A stretch of DNA of 64,000 nt from the NCBI RefSeq assembly GCF_001545075.1, contig NZ_FCOB02000022.1, forward strand, positions 83,916 through 147,915, in the 5' to 3' direction. The notes below the pieces were generated by a model. That model made no database searches. It worked only from the letters and a program-made list of their open reading frames with translations, and had not been told where the DNA came from. The DNA comes from Caballeronia ptereochthonis. Lineage in GTDB: Bacteria > Pseudomonadota > Gammaproteobacteria > Burkholderiales > Burkholderiaceae. Positions 45,052 through 53,837 of this stretch are shown piece by piece (position 1 is the stretch's first letter; the number at the start of each line of letters is the position of its first letter). A program made the translations under genes and the position numbers.

Positions 45052-45813
45052 ATGGCAAAACCACGTCGCACGCCCAGGCAATCCAAGCAGTCGAAGCAAA
45101 CCGGGGGAACCTTTCTCGGCATCGTACTGGGGCTGATCGTCGGCCTCGCGATCGCCGTGATCGTCGCGCTCTACATCACGCGCGCGCCCACGCCGTTCGT
45201 GGCGAAGGTCGCGCCGCCGCCATCGGAGGCCAACTCCGCGCCCGCCGCCGCGCAGCCCTACGACCCGAACCGTCCGCTGCAAGGCAAGACGCCGGGCCAG
45301 CCGGTGCCGCAGGCCGCGCAGCCCACGCCGCCCAACACCGCGCCGGGCCAGACCAACAATCAGACGCAGTCGTCGGGCATGCTCGACGAACCGCAGATCG
45401 TCGAAGTGCCGCCTTCGGGCGCGAGCGCGTCCGCGCCGAAAACCGCCAGCACGGCGAGCGCGAAGAAACCCGAGAACGCGCCGAACGCGACGAGCAACGC
45501 CAGCGCCACGCCGCCGAAGGGCGGCTCGGCGCCGACGACGGCGAAGACCACGCCGCCCGCGCCGGGTGATGCGAACACCGGCTACTTCCTGCAAGTGGGC
45601 GCGTACAAGACGCAAGCCGACGCCGAGCAGCAGCGCGCGCGCCTGGGCTTCCAGGGCTTCGAATCGAAGGTCACGCAGCGCGACGCGGGCGGTGTGACGT
45701 ACTATCGTGTGCGCATCGGTCCGTTCGCGAAGTTCGAGGACATGAACACGGCGCGCCAGCGTCTGTCCGATGCGGGCGTCGACACGGCCGTGATCCGCTT
45801 CTCCAGGCAATAA
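45052..45813 (+). CDS. SPOR-domain cell-division protein (FtsN-like)
   Basis: 253 residues. Basic N-terminus (MAKPRRTPRQSKQSKQ), one membrane helix (LGIVLGLIVGLAIAVIVALYI), a Pro/Ala/Thr/Asn-rich periplasmic linker and a C-terminal SPOR domain (YFLQVGAYKTQADAEQQRARLGFQGFE, YRVRIGPFAKFEDM) that binds denuded peptidoglycan at the septum. Size and plan match FtsN-like proteins placed after argS in Burkholderia. TATAAT at 45005-45010. Confidence 0.88.
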   Translation: MAKPRRTPRQSKQSKQTGGTFLGIVLGLIVGLAIAVIVALYITRAPTPFVAKVAPPPSEANSAPAAAQPYDPNRPLQGKTPGQPVPQAAQPTPPNTAPGQTNNQTQSSGMLDEPQIVEVPPSGASASAPKTASTASAKKPENAPNATSNASATPPKGGSAPTTAKTTPPAPGDANTGYFLQVGAYKTQADAEQQRARLGFQGFESKVTQRDAGGVTYYRVRIGPFAKFEDMNTARQRLSDAGVDTAVIRFSRQ

Positions 45814-45994
45814 GACAGCAAGCGAAGTCAAGGCGCCCGCGCTGCCGCAACACGGGAGCGCGGGCGAGAACGAGGGCCGGCGCGCCATTTCGTCCCGCAT
45901 GGCCCGGCCGGCCTTAAGCGTGGCTTAAGCGTCGTATGTCCCACTGATGGACCTCTCGTACCCTTCGCGTATCCTTTGCATTCATTCTCCAATC

Positions 45995-46642
45995 ATGAAA
46001 AAACTGTTTAGCGCGTTCGCTCTTTCCCTCGGCATCGCCGCCGCTTCGATGAGCGTCGCGAGTTCGGCGACGGCCGCTCCCACGGCGGGCAAGGACTACA
46101 CGGTTCTGCAGGCGGCACAGCCGGTCGGCGCGCCCGCGGGCAAGGTCGAAGTCATCGAGTTCTTCTGGTACGGCTGCCCGCACTGCAACGAGTTCGAGCC
46201 GTACATCGAGGCATGGGCGAAGAAGCAAGGGCCGGACGTCGTGTTCAAGCGCGTGCCGGTGGCGTTCCGCGACGACTTCATCCCGCACTCGAAGATGTAT
46301 CACGCGCTCGATGCGCTCGGCGTCGCCGAGAAGGTCACGCCGGCCGTGTTCAACGAGATTCACGTGAAGAAGAACTATCTGCTCACGCCGCAGGCGCAGG
46401 CGGACTTCCTCGCGACGCAGGGCATCGACAAGAAGAAGTACATGGACGCCTATAACTCCTTCTCGACGCAAAGCGCCGTGCAGCGCGACGCCAAGCTGCT
46501 GCAGGACTACAAGATCGACGGCGTGCCGACGATCGTCGTGCAAGGCAAGTACGAAACCGGCCCGGCGATGACCAACAGCCTGCCGGGCACGACGCAGGTG
46601 ATGGACTTCCTCGTGCAGCAAGTCCGCGACAAGAAGCTCTGA
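45995..46642 (+). CDS. dsbA: thiol:disulfide interchange protein DsbA
   Basis: 215 residues. Signal peptide to about residue 28, then a thioredoxin fold with helical insert; active site FFWYGCPHCNEFEP (Cys61, Cys64) and cis-Pro loop IDGVPTIVVQGKY. Periplasmic oxidase that introduces disulfides into exported proteins, including flagellar P-ring and secreted enzymes. It is preceded by the SPOR gene, as usual in the genus. Confidence 0.95.
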   Translation: MKKLFSAFALSLGIAAASMSVASSATAAPTAGKDYTVLQAAQPVGAPAGKVEVIEFFWYGCPHCNEFEPYIEAWAKKQGPDVVFKRVPVAFRDDFIPHSKMYHALDALGVAEKVTPAVFNEIHVKKNYLLTPQAQADFLATQGIDKKKYMDAYNSFSTQSAVQRDAKLLQDYKIDGVPTIVVQGKYETGPAMTNSLPGTTQVMDFLVQQVRDKKL

Positions 46643-46664
46643 TTCCCTCGCCTCTCGCGCCGGT

Positions 46665-47438
46665 ATGGATGCTGTTCGCCTGAAGGTCTTCATCACCGGC
46701 GCATCGAGCGGCATCGGCCTCGCGCTGGCCGAGCACTACGTCAGGCGCGGGGCCGCGGTCGGCCTCGTCGCCCGCCGCGCCGAGTCCCTCGCGGCCTTCG
46801 CCGCCCGTCACCCGCAAGCCTCCATTTCGATCTACCCCGCCGACGTGCGCGACGCCGACGCGCTCGCCGATGCCGCGCGCCGTTTCATCGCCGAACATGG
46901 CCCGGCGGACATCGTCATCGCGAACGCCGGCGTGAGCCGCGGCGCGCTGACCGGCCACGGCGATCTCGACACCTTTCGCGCCGTGATGGACACCAACTAC
47001 TTCGGCATGGTCGCGACCTTCGAGCCCTTCATCGCGTCGATGACGGCCGCGCGGCGCGGCACGCTCGTCGGCATCGCGAGCGTCGCGGGCGTGCGCGGGC
47101 TGCCGGGATCGGGCGCCTACAGCGCGTCGAAGGCCGCGGCGGCGAAGTATCTGGAGGCGCTGCGCGTCGAGATGCGCCCGCTCGGCGTGTCCGTGATCAC
47201 GATCGCGCCGGGCTACGTGCGCTCGGCCATGACCGTGCGCAATCCCTATCCGATGCCCTTCCTCATGGATGCCGACCGCTTCGCCGCCAAGGCCGCGAGC
47301 GCAATCGAGCGTAAAGTGCGCTACGCGACGTTCCCGTGGCAGATGCGCATCGCGGGGATGCTGCTGCACGCGCTGCCGCGCTGGCTCTACGACAGACTCT
47401 TCGAGCGCGCGCCGCGCAAGCCGCGCGCGGGCGAATGA
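46665..47438 (+). CDS. short-chain dehydrogenase/reductase
   Basis: 257 residues. Cofactor motif TGASSGIG near residue 11, NAG (IANAGVS), catalytic Ser in IASVAGVRG and YSASK. Short C-terminal region with hydrophobic FPWQMRIAGMLLHALPRWLYDRLF, suggesting membrane association. Follows dsbA by 22 bp and is probably co-transcribed. Substrate unknown. Confidence 0.88.
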   Translation: MDAVRLKVFITGASSGIGLALAEHYVRRGAAVGLVARRAESLAAFAARHPQASISIYPADVRDADALADAARRFIAEHGPADIVIANAGVSRGALTGHGDLDTFRAVMDTNYFGMVATFEPFIASMTAARRGTLVGIASVAGVRGLPGSGAYSASKAAAAKYLEALRVEMRPLGVSVITIAPGYVRSAMTVRNPYPMPFLMDADRFAAKAASAIERKVRYATFPWQMRIAGMLLHALPRWLYDRLFERAPRKPRAGE

Positions 47439-47441
47439 CGC

Positions 47442-47478
47442 AAAAAACCGGCTGCGCACAAACGCAGCCGGTTTTTCT
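47442..47478. terminator. bidirectional terminator between SDR and DUF3443 genes
   Basis: Perfect 12-bp stem (47445-47456 with 47463-47474), 6-base loop, A-run before and T-run after. Confidence 0.88.
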
Positions 47479-47528
47479 TGGCGGACGGTCTGGGCGGAGT
47501 CGCCTCCGGTCAGGACATCATCGGCGCG

Positions 47529-48851
47529 TCAGAACGCCACGTAAGCCGGGCTGTTCGGCAACTCGAATCCGACATACACGTGCCGGCCGAAGAAGAATGG
47601 CAAGCCGAAGTCGAAGTAGTTGGGCATACCCAGTTGCCCGCCGAGACTGTTGAACGCGAACTTGGTGCCGTCCTGCGTCAGCGTGCGCGCGTTGACGAGC
47701 TGGAACGGGACGACCGACGTATTGCCTTCGGTGCCGCGAATCGTCGCCGACAACGACTGCTCCGAGCTCGGGCAATAGAACGCGCTCGAGCTCGAGCACA
47801 GCGCAAAGCTGTCCTGGAAGAAGTTGCCGTTCGATCCGGAATCGAAGAACGTCGTGTACGAGTTCCCCTTGTACGTGCCGGTGAGATCGCCGAACTGGTC
47901 CGTGCCGTACTTCGTTACGCCCGTGAGCGCGTTGTTGCTCTGCGTGCCGATGCCGAATATCAGCACGCCGGTCGCGCTCGCCGCGCCGCCATCGGGAACC
48001 GGCGGCAATTGCACGATCACGCCGTTGTTGTCGACCGGAAACTTCGCGACGGGATTCGCGACTTGCTGCGTGAGCGGGACCGTGGTTCCGGCGCAGTTCG
48101 CGCCGTTGGTGCACGAGAAGTACATCGCATTGAGCGCCGTGTTCACACAGCCGCTGCCGCAGTCGTATGTCTGCGGGCCGATGCCGAGAATGCCGTTCGC
48201 GCCGATATCGGCGGTCGAGTTCTCGTCGTTGCCCGACGGGCAGCCATTACTGCCGGTCGGCGCCGACGATGCATCCAGGTCGCCGATGATCTGGATCGGC
48301 ACGCCGGACGCCACTTCCGTACCGATCTTCACGTCGGCCGTGCGCACGGTGCCCCACGTATAGCCGTCCGCGAAACCCGCGCATTCCGCGAGTTGGCCGC
48401 CGTTCGCGGCGCGCGTGCCGGGCAGGCTGCCAAGCACGGACTGCGCCGACGACCCCAGAATGCGCAGGCCGAACGACGCCGTATCGACCTGAATGTTGTC
48501 GATGGTCTGACATACCGACGAGCCCGGCGCGCACACCGTCACCGAGACGTTCGGGATGTTGACGAACTTCGCGACGCCGGAGTTGACGTTGATCGGCACC
48601 GCGTTCGTGCCGTTGGGCGCGCTCGGCTGCGCGTTCGCCGAGCTGGTGTTCGAGCTTCCGCCGCCGCTGGAGCCGCTGGAGCCGGCGGAGCCGCCGCCCG
48701 ACGAGCCGCCGCTGCTGGAGCTGGAATTATTGTCGCCGCCACCGCCGCAGGCCGCGAGCATGACGGAAAGAAGGAGCACGCCGAGCCAGCGGACCAAGCC
48801 GGCGGAGCGCAGTGAAGAAACGGCGGGAAGGCCGAGTGTCGTTCGATGCAT
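47529..48851 (-). CDS. DUF3443 lipoprotein with pepsin-like aspartic protease signature
   Basis: 440 residues from ATG 48851 with GGGAG upstream. Lipobox LAAC (Cys35) and a Gly/Ser/Asn linker to about residue 75, then a two-lobed domain. QVDTASFGLRI holds Asp123, NGILGIG lies near 220, TFFDSGSNGNFF holds Asp337, and the C-terminus is FGLPFFFGRHVYVGFE. The order DT(A)-GILG-DSG-final strand and spacings resemble pepsin-family proteases. Several Cys pairs could form disulfides. Catalysis is inferred, not known. It follows DUF2844 by 18 bp. Confidence 0.8.
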   Translation of the reverse strand: MHRTTLGLPAVSSLRSAGLVRWLGVLLLSVMLAACGGGGDNNSSSSSGGSSGGGSAGSSGSSGGGSSNTSSANAQPSAPNGTNAVPINVNSGVAKFVNIPNVSVTVCAPGSSVCQTIDNIQVDTASFGLRILGSSAQSVLGSLPGTRAANGGQLAECAGFADGYTWGTVRTADVKIGTEVASGVPIQIIGDLDASSAPTGSNGCPSGNDENSTADIGANGILGIGPQTYDCGSGCVNTALNAMYFSCTNGANCAGTTVPLTQQVANPVAKFPVDNNGVIVQLPPVPDGGAASATGVLIFGIGTQSNNALTGVTKYGTDQFGDLTGTYKGNSYTTFFDSGSNGNFFQDSFALCSSSSAFYCPSSEQSLSATIRGTEGNTSVVPFQLVNARTLTQDGTKFAFNSLGGQLGMPNYFDFGLPFFFGRHVYVGFELPNSPAYVAF

Positions 48852-48869
48852 ATCGGGTTCTCCCATCGC

Positions 48870-49391
48870 TTACTGGATATCGCTGGCGGACACGCCGGCG
48901 GGCAAGGATTGCGGCAGATACGCACGGCCCGCGAACGCGCCCATGTGCCCGTCCGATTCCACGACGAGCCCGGAATCCTGCACGCTCACCGGCCCGCGGC
49001 CTCCGCGCGCGGCGCGCTGAGCCTTCAGTCCTTGCTGATACTGCGGGAAATAGCTGCCGAGCAGCGACGCGAGATCGGGCACGCGCGGCCCTTTCCATGC
49101 GATCCCGAACACGGTGCCTTGCGCGGACAAATATTCATTGATGACGGTGCCGCTCGCGAGCGTCGTCGAGCGGATGGTGTAGTCCGACGCCGATGTGCTC
49201 GACGCGCCGCTCGCGGTGGCGGCATGCGCGACGGCCTTCGCGGACGTCGCTGTCGCGCCTTGCGGCGCGTTCATCGGTTCGCCGCCGAGCACGGCGTACG
49301 CGGGCGCCGCCGCGCACACGCTCAATGCGCTGGCCGCGAACGCCAGCGCTTTTGCCAGATGCCCATGACGAGATTGCTTCGGTGCCTTCAC
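48870..49391 (-). CDS. DUF2844 secreted protein
   Basis: 173 residues from GTG 49391, chosen because a perfect AGGAGG lies just upstream and the next residues form a signal peptide (AKALAFAASALSVCAAAPAYA-V). The mature protein begins LGGEPM, contains YTIRSTTLASGTVINEYLSAQGTVFGIAWKGPRVPDLASLLG (DUF2844 core, residues about 75-120) and ends in a Val/Ser-rich tail. Pairs with DUF3443 in Burkholderia genomes. Function unknown; chaperone, inhibitor or substrate of the protease-like partner are options. Confidence 0.8.
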   Translation of the reverse strand: MKAPKQSRHGHLAKALAFAASALSVCAAAPAYAVLGGEPMNAPQGATATSAKAVAHAATASGASSTSASDYTIRSTTLASGTVINEYLSAQGTVFGIAWKGPRVPDLASLLGSYFPQYQQGLKAQRAARGGRGPVSVQDSGLVVESDGHMGAFAGRAYLPQSLPAGVSASDIQ

Positions 49392-49558
49392 TGGGCCTCC
49401 TATCGATTTTTCCGCCGACCGCCCCTCGCAAGCAGCCGGCCCATGACGATTGAGTGACAGATGTGCCACCGTTTTTTTTCGCGCCTTTTCCTCGGTGCGA
49501 ATACCGTCAGTATGCCAGCCGTGAGGAATAGTCCTAACGTTCGCAAACGCACATAGCG

Positions 49559-49593
49559 AAAAACGCGAAGCGCAATGGTATGCGCTTCGCGTT
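49559..49593 (-). terminator. terminator of the che operon
   Basis: Perfect 12-bp stem (49562-49573 with 49582-49593) with an 8-base loop and a run of five A on the + strand, about 45 bp past the cheZ stop. The 49392-49558 interval to the DUF2844 gene holds the divergent-side leader only. Confidence 0.88.
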
Positions 49594-49638
49594 CTTCCAT
49601 AACGCTGAGTACCGCGAAAAGACTGCCTGCGGCCGACC

Positions 49639-50343
49639 TCAGAAACCGAGGCTCGCAAGCAGATCGTCGACCTGCGATTGATCCTGCACGACGTCGCTGC
49701 GTCCTTCGGGATTGATCTGCGGCCCGTTGAGCAGGCCTTCCTGAGCGCCGCCCGACGACGACATGAGCGCGGCCGCCGATGCCGCAAACTGCTCACGCCG
49801 CTCGGGCGCGATGTTTTCGAGCAGCACGCCCAGCAGTTGCTGTTCGATCAGATAGACGACGTCCGTGATCTTCTTGATCACCTGACCGGTCAGGTCCTGG
49901 AAGTCCTGCGCGAGCATGATTTCCAGCAGTTGCGCATTGGTCGCCTGGGTGCGCTCCGGCACGCTTTGCAGGAACGTGCGCGTTTGCGCGAGCAGCGCGC
50001 CCGCTTCGCCTTGCGCGAGCGGCGCGTCGTACCATTGCGCCCAGCGCGCGTCGAGCGCCTGCGCTTCGCTCTGCATCGCTTCCTGCATCGGCTTGGCGAG
50101 CTCGATCGCGTTGAGCGCGCGCTCGGCGGCCTGCTCGGTCATCGTGGCGACGTACTTCAGGCGGTCGCGCGCGTCGGGCACGGCTTGCGCGGCGGCTTCG
50201 ACCTGCTTGTCGAGGCCGAGCTCGCGCATCGAGTCGCGCAGCGTGCGCGTCAGCTGGCCGATGCGCGCGAGGATGCGGTCGCTCGACGGATCGCCTTCGC
50301 TTTCGGCAACCGCGGCTGCGAATTCAGTGGTCAGATCGTTCAC
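49639..50343 (-). CDS. cheZ: chemotaxis phosphatase CheZ
   Basis: 234 residues from a GTG at 50343 with GGGAG upstream, 2 bp after cheY. Long helical hairpin with the catalytic-Gln motif MLAQDFQDLTGQVIKKI and a C-terminal CheY-binding tail (VDDLLASLGF). Removes phosphate from CheY-P to end the tumble signal. Last gene of the motility cluster; frames extending upstream overlap cheY and are shadows. Confidence 0.95.
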   Translation of the reverse strand: MNDLTTEFAAAVAESEGDPSSDRILARIGQLTRTLRDSMRELGLDKQVEAAAQAVPDARDRLKYVATMTEQAAERALNAIELAKPMQEAMQSEAQALDARWAQWYDAPLAQGEAGALLAQTRTFLQSVPERTQATNAQLLEIMLAQDFQDLTGQVIKKITDVVYLIEQQLLGVLLENIAPERREQFAASAAALMSSSGGAQEGLLNGPQINPEGRSDVVQDQSQVDDLLASLGF

Positions 50344-50345
50344 GA

Positions 50346-50741
50346 TCAGCTCCCGGCCTTGGCCATCTTCTCGAGAATCTTGGTGAGCTTCTCGTCGAGC
50401 GTGGCGGCCGTGAAGGGCTTGACCACGTAACCGCTCGCGCCCGCCTGCGCCGCCGCGATGATGTTCTCCTTCTTCGACTCCGCCGTCACCATCAGCACCG
50501 GCAGATGCGACAGCGTCGCATCCGCGCGGATCTGCTGCAGCATCGAGAGGCCGTCGAGGTTCGGCATGTTCCAATCGGTGATCACGAAGTCGAAGCCGCC
50601 GCCGCGCAGGCGAGCGAGTCCCGCCGCGCCGTCTTCGGCTTCGTCGACGTTCGAGTAGCCCAGCTCCTTGAGCAGGTTACGCACGATACGGCGCATCGTC
50701 GGAAAATCATCGACGACGAGGATCTTCATGTTCTTGTCCAT
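50346..50741 (-). CDS. cheY: chemotaxis response regulator CheY
   Basis: 131 residues. Phospho-acceptor Asp56 (VITDWNMPNLDG), acidic pair DD at 11-12, conserved Thr in VTAESKKE and Lys in VVKPF. Single-domain regulator that binds the flagellar motor switch. ATG at 50741 (a GTG just before it is possible) with GGGAG. The neighbouring cheZ shows this is the motor-output CheY; a second CheY-like gene lies upstream of cheA. Confidence 0.95.
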   Translation of the reverse strand: MDKNMKILVVDDFPTMRRIVRNLLKELGYSNVDEAEDGAAGLARLRGGGFDFVITDWNMPNLDGLSMLQQIRADATLSHLPVLMVTAESKKENIIAAAQAGASGYVVKPFTAATLDEKLTKILEKMAKAGS

Positions 50742-50794
50742 CACTACTCCCGTGTGTTCTCAAGCGGCAGTGCCGCGTATTCAATTCAGAAAAC

Positions 50795-51925
50795 TCAGAC
50801 GCGCTGCACGCGTTCGCCCATCGAGGCGAGCCGCGCCATCACGCGTCGGCTCATTTCCGCAAGCGGCGCGACTTCGCTCGCGCCGCCCATCGCAATCGCT
50901 TCGCGCGGCATGCCGAACACCACGCAACTCGCTTCGTCCTGCGCGAGCGTGTACGCGCCCGCCTGCTGCATTTCCAGAAGACCGGCGGCGCCGTCGCGGC
51001 CCATGCCGGTCAGGATCACGCCGATCGCGTTCTTGCCCGCGTGCTGCGCCGCCGAGCGGAACAGGACGTCCACCGAAGGCCGATGGCGGTTCACGGGCGG
51101 CGCATCCGACAGATGCGCGACGTAGTTCGCGCCGCTTCGCGCCAGCACCAGATGCGCGTGGCCCGGCGCGATATACGCGTGACCCGGCAGCACGCGCTCG
51201 CCGTGCTCCGCTTCCTTCACCGTGATGCGGCACAGGCCGTTCAGGCGCTGCGCGAACGACTTCGTGAAGCCCGGCGGCATGTGCTGCGCGATCAGCACGG
51301 CAGGCGCATCGGGCGGCAGCGGCACGAGCACTTCGCGAATGGCTTCGGTGCCGCCTGTCGATGCGCCGACGATCACGAGCTTCTCCGTCGAGACGAGCGG
51401 ATTGTTGAAGTGCGGCGCGAGCTTGTGCGCCGGCGCATGGGCGCCGGCATTCGCCGCATGCGACGCGTGCGGGGTCTGCCGCACACGCGCGCGGGATGCG
51501 GCGCGCACCTTGTCGGCCAGCTTCTCCGCGTAGTCGAGCATGCCGTCGCGGATGCCGACCTTCGGCTTCGTGACGAAGTCGACCGCGCCGAGCTCCAGCG
51601 CGCGCAGCGTGATTTCGTTGCCGCGCTCGGTCAGCGACGACACCATCACGACCGGCATCGGCCGCAGGCGCATCAGCTTTTCCAGAAAGTCGAGGCCGTC
51701 CATGCGCGGCATTTCGACGTCGAGCGTCAGCACGTCCGGGTTGTGCAGCTTGATCAGCTCGCGCGCGACGAGCGGATCGGGCGCGGTCGCGCACACGTGC
51801 ATGTCGGGCTGCGAGTTGATGATCTCGGTCATGAGGCTGCGCACGAGCGCGGAATCGTCGACGCACAGCACCTTGATCGTAGGCAGAGCCGGCGCCTTCG
51901 TGCTCATGGCGTGGATCGGGTTCAT
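50795..51925 (-). CDS. cheB: protein-glutamate methylesterase CheB
   Basis: 376 residues. Receiver domain with Asp69 (LTLDVEMPRMDG), a variable linker with many Ala/His, and a methylesterase domain whose Ser-His-Asp triad lies in VGASTGGTEAI, LIAQHMPPGFT and TGMGRDGAAG. Demethylates chemoreceptors during adaptation and can deamidate them. ATG overlaps the cheD stop by 4 bp (ATGA); GGAGGA is the ribosome site. Confidence 0.95.
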   Translation of the reverse strand: MNPIHAMSTKAPALPTIKVLCVDDSALVRSLMTEIINSQPDMHVCATAPDPLVARELIKLHNPDVLTLDVEMPRMDGLDFLEKLMRLRPMPVVMVSSLTERGNEITLRALELGAVDFVTKPKVGIRDGMLDYAEKLADKVRAASRARVRQTPHASHAANAGAHAPAHKLAPHFNNPLVSTEKLVIVGASTGGTEAIREVLVPLPPDAPAVLIAQHMPPGFTKSFAQRLNGLCRITVKEAEHGERVLPGHAYIAPGHAHLVLARSGANYVAHLSDAPPVNRHRPSVDVLFRSAAQHAGKNAIGVILTGMGRDGAAGLLEMQQAGAYTLAQDEASCVVFGMPREAIAMGGASEVAPLAEMSRRVMARLASMGERVQRV

Positions 51926-52707
51926 GCTTCCTCCGCCGTTTCCGTGCCGCGCAGCGTGCGCGCGGCGCTGTTGAAACTGCTGCCGCCGCCGAACAGTTCC
52001 GCGCGCGGCTTCGCCGCGGGACGCGCCGCGGCCCCTGAGGGCAAGCCGAACAACTCGGCGCGCGGCTTGCTGCCCGCCACGCTCGCCTGATTGAACAGCT
52101 CGACGCGCGCCCGCGCCTTCGCGAGCCGCTCTGCGCGCTCTTCCGGCGTGCGCTGCACGAGCGCCTGCTCGCGCTCGACGATGACCGGATCGTGCTGCGT
52201 CTTGAGCTTCTTGACCATCACCTGGCCGGAACGCGGCATGAACGCGACCTTGCGCGGATGCATGCCCTGCAAGTCCTCGGCGACGATGCGAATCTTCTCC
52301 AGCGCGAGATAGCGCCGCACGAACTCCGAGTTGCGGTCGCCGATGTTGATGGTCGTCATGCCCGCCAGCACCGCGCCGCCGCCGAACACCTTCGCTTCGA
52401 AGCGCTCGCGCCGTCCGCCGCGCTTGATGAGCTCGTTGATGAGCACTTCCATCGCGTATGCGCCGTAACGCATCGAGTCGGACGCGGCATGCGAGGCGTC
52501 GGAGCCGTCGTCGGGCAGCATGAAGTGATTCATTCCGCCGATGCCCGCCGTGCGATCGTTGATGCACGCCGCCACGCACGAGCCGAGCACGGTCACGAGC
52601 ACCATGTCTTCGCTCGTCATGTAGAACTCGTTCGGCAGGAGCTTCACGCCCGGCTTCTTGAAGTGATTGTCGTAATAGAGATTCGATGCGATCGGCAGTC
52701 CGCTCAT
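51922..52707 (-). CDS. cheD: chemoreceptor glutamine deamidase CheD with repeat tail
   Basis: 261 residues. The catalytic Cys-His pair sits in TVLGSCVAACINDR and GGMNHFML; FGGGAVLAGMTTINIGDRN and MPRSGQVMVKKL are conserved. Residues about 185-261 exceed a typical CheD (150-200) and contain three RxELF motifs (ARVELF, PRAELF, PRAELF) separated by Ala/Pro/Gly spacers. Overlaps cheR and cheB by 4 bp each. Confidence 0.93.
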   Translation of the reverse strand: MSGLPIASNLYYDNHFKKPGVKLLPNEFYMTSEDMVLVTVLGSCVAACINDRTAGIGGMNHFMLPDDGSDASHAASDSMRYGAYAMEVLINELIKRGGRRERFEAKVFGGGAVLAGMTTINIGDRNSEFVRRYLALEKIRIVAEDLQGMHPRKVAFMPRSGQVMVKKLKTQHDPVIVEREQALVQRTPEERAERLAKARARVELFNQASVAGSKPRAELFGLPSGAAARPAAKPRAELFGGGSSFNSAARTLRGTETAEEA

Positions 52708-53633
52708 GCCGTCTCCCCTGCGAGCGCACGCGCCGCTTTCGGCGTGCCCGCGTGCTTCATGTCGCGCGTCAGTTCATACACGGTCTGGCCGCGCAGCCTG
52801 AAGGCCTGCGACACGTAGGTGAAATTCTCCGAATGTCCCGCGAACAGCAGCGCGCCCGGCTTCATCAGCGGCTCGAAGCGCGTCAGCACCTGTCCTTGCG
52901 TCGGCTTGTCGAAGTAGATCATCACGTTGCGGCAGAAGATCGCGTCGAACGGGCCTTTCACGTCGTAGCGGGCATCGGTCAGGTTCACGCGGCCGAAGCT
53001 CACCATCGCGCGCAATTCGGGGCGCACCTTCACGAGACCCGCGTGCGAGCCCGTGCCCTTCAGGAAGAAGCGCTTCAGACGCTCGACCGGAAGCGCCTTC
53101 ACCTGATCGAGCGAATACACACCTGCTTCCGCCTTCGCGAGCACCTGGCTGTCGATGTCGCTCGCGAACACCGTGCACTGGCGCGCGGCGTGTTCACCCA
53201 GGGCTTCGATCAGCGTCATCGCGATGGAATACGGCTCCTCGCCCGTCGATGCCGCCGAGCACCATACCGAGAACGGCTGCTGCCGACGGCGCGCGAACTC
53301 CGCGAGAATCGGAAAGTGATGCGACTCGCGGAAGAACGCGGTGAGATTCGTTGTCAGCGCGTTGACGAACGCTTCCCACTCGGCGTTGTCCTCGTGGGTT
53401 TCGAGGCGGTCGAGATACTGTCTGAACGTGTCCATGCCGCATGCGCGCAATCGGCGCGCGAGGCGGCTGTACGCCATGTCGCGTTTGTGGTCCGACAGCG
53501 AGATGCCCGCGCGCTGATGAATCAGCTCGCGAATGCGGGCGAAGTCCGCTGCCGTGAATTCGAAATCGCGCTCGACTTCCGAGCCGCGCACGCTGGCGGG
53601 CAAGTCGACGCGCGCATTGCGCGTTGCCATCAT
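52704..53633 (-). CDS. cheR: chemoreceptor methyltransferase CheR
   Basis: 309 residues from ATG 53633; longer starts to 53720 are possible and none has a strong ribosome site. N-terminal helical domain (DFARIRELIHQRAGISL), SAM-binding CSAASTGEEPYSIA and FASDIDSQVLAKAEAGVY, and the receptor beta-subdomain region. It would bind the receptor's C-terminal DWETF. Coupled with cheD by a 4-bp overlap. Confidence 0.94.
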   Translation of the reverse strand: MMATRNARVDLPASVRGSEVERDFEFTAADFARIRELIHQRAGISLSDHKRDMAYSRLARRLRACGMDTFRQYLDRLETHEDNAEWEAFVNALTTNLTAFFRESHHFPILAEFARRRQQPFSVWCSAASTGEEPYSIAMTLIEALGEHAARQCTVFASDIDSQVLAKAEAGVYSLDQVKALPVERLKRFFLKGTGSHAGLVKVRPELRAMVSFGRVNLTDARYDVKGPFDAIFCRNVMIYFDKPTQGQVLTRFEPLMKPGALLFAGHSENFTYVSQAFRLRGQTVYELTRDMKHAGTPKAARALAGETA

Positions 53634-53837
53634 GATGTTTCGTGCTTTCCTGGCGTCATCATCGTCGCGTGATATGGCGTGCTCGTCGCGCTCCCGGCTG
53701 GCGATGCATGCGACGGCCATGCCGACTCACGCGCGCCGGCCGCGCGGCGCGCATTGCCTGCGCCGCGTGATCCGGTGATCCGCCCGCTCGCGGGCGCAAA
53801 GCGCTGTGCCTGCATGGTCGTCTCGTTTCACACTCTG

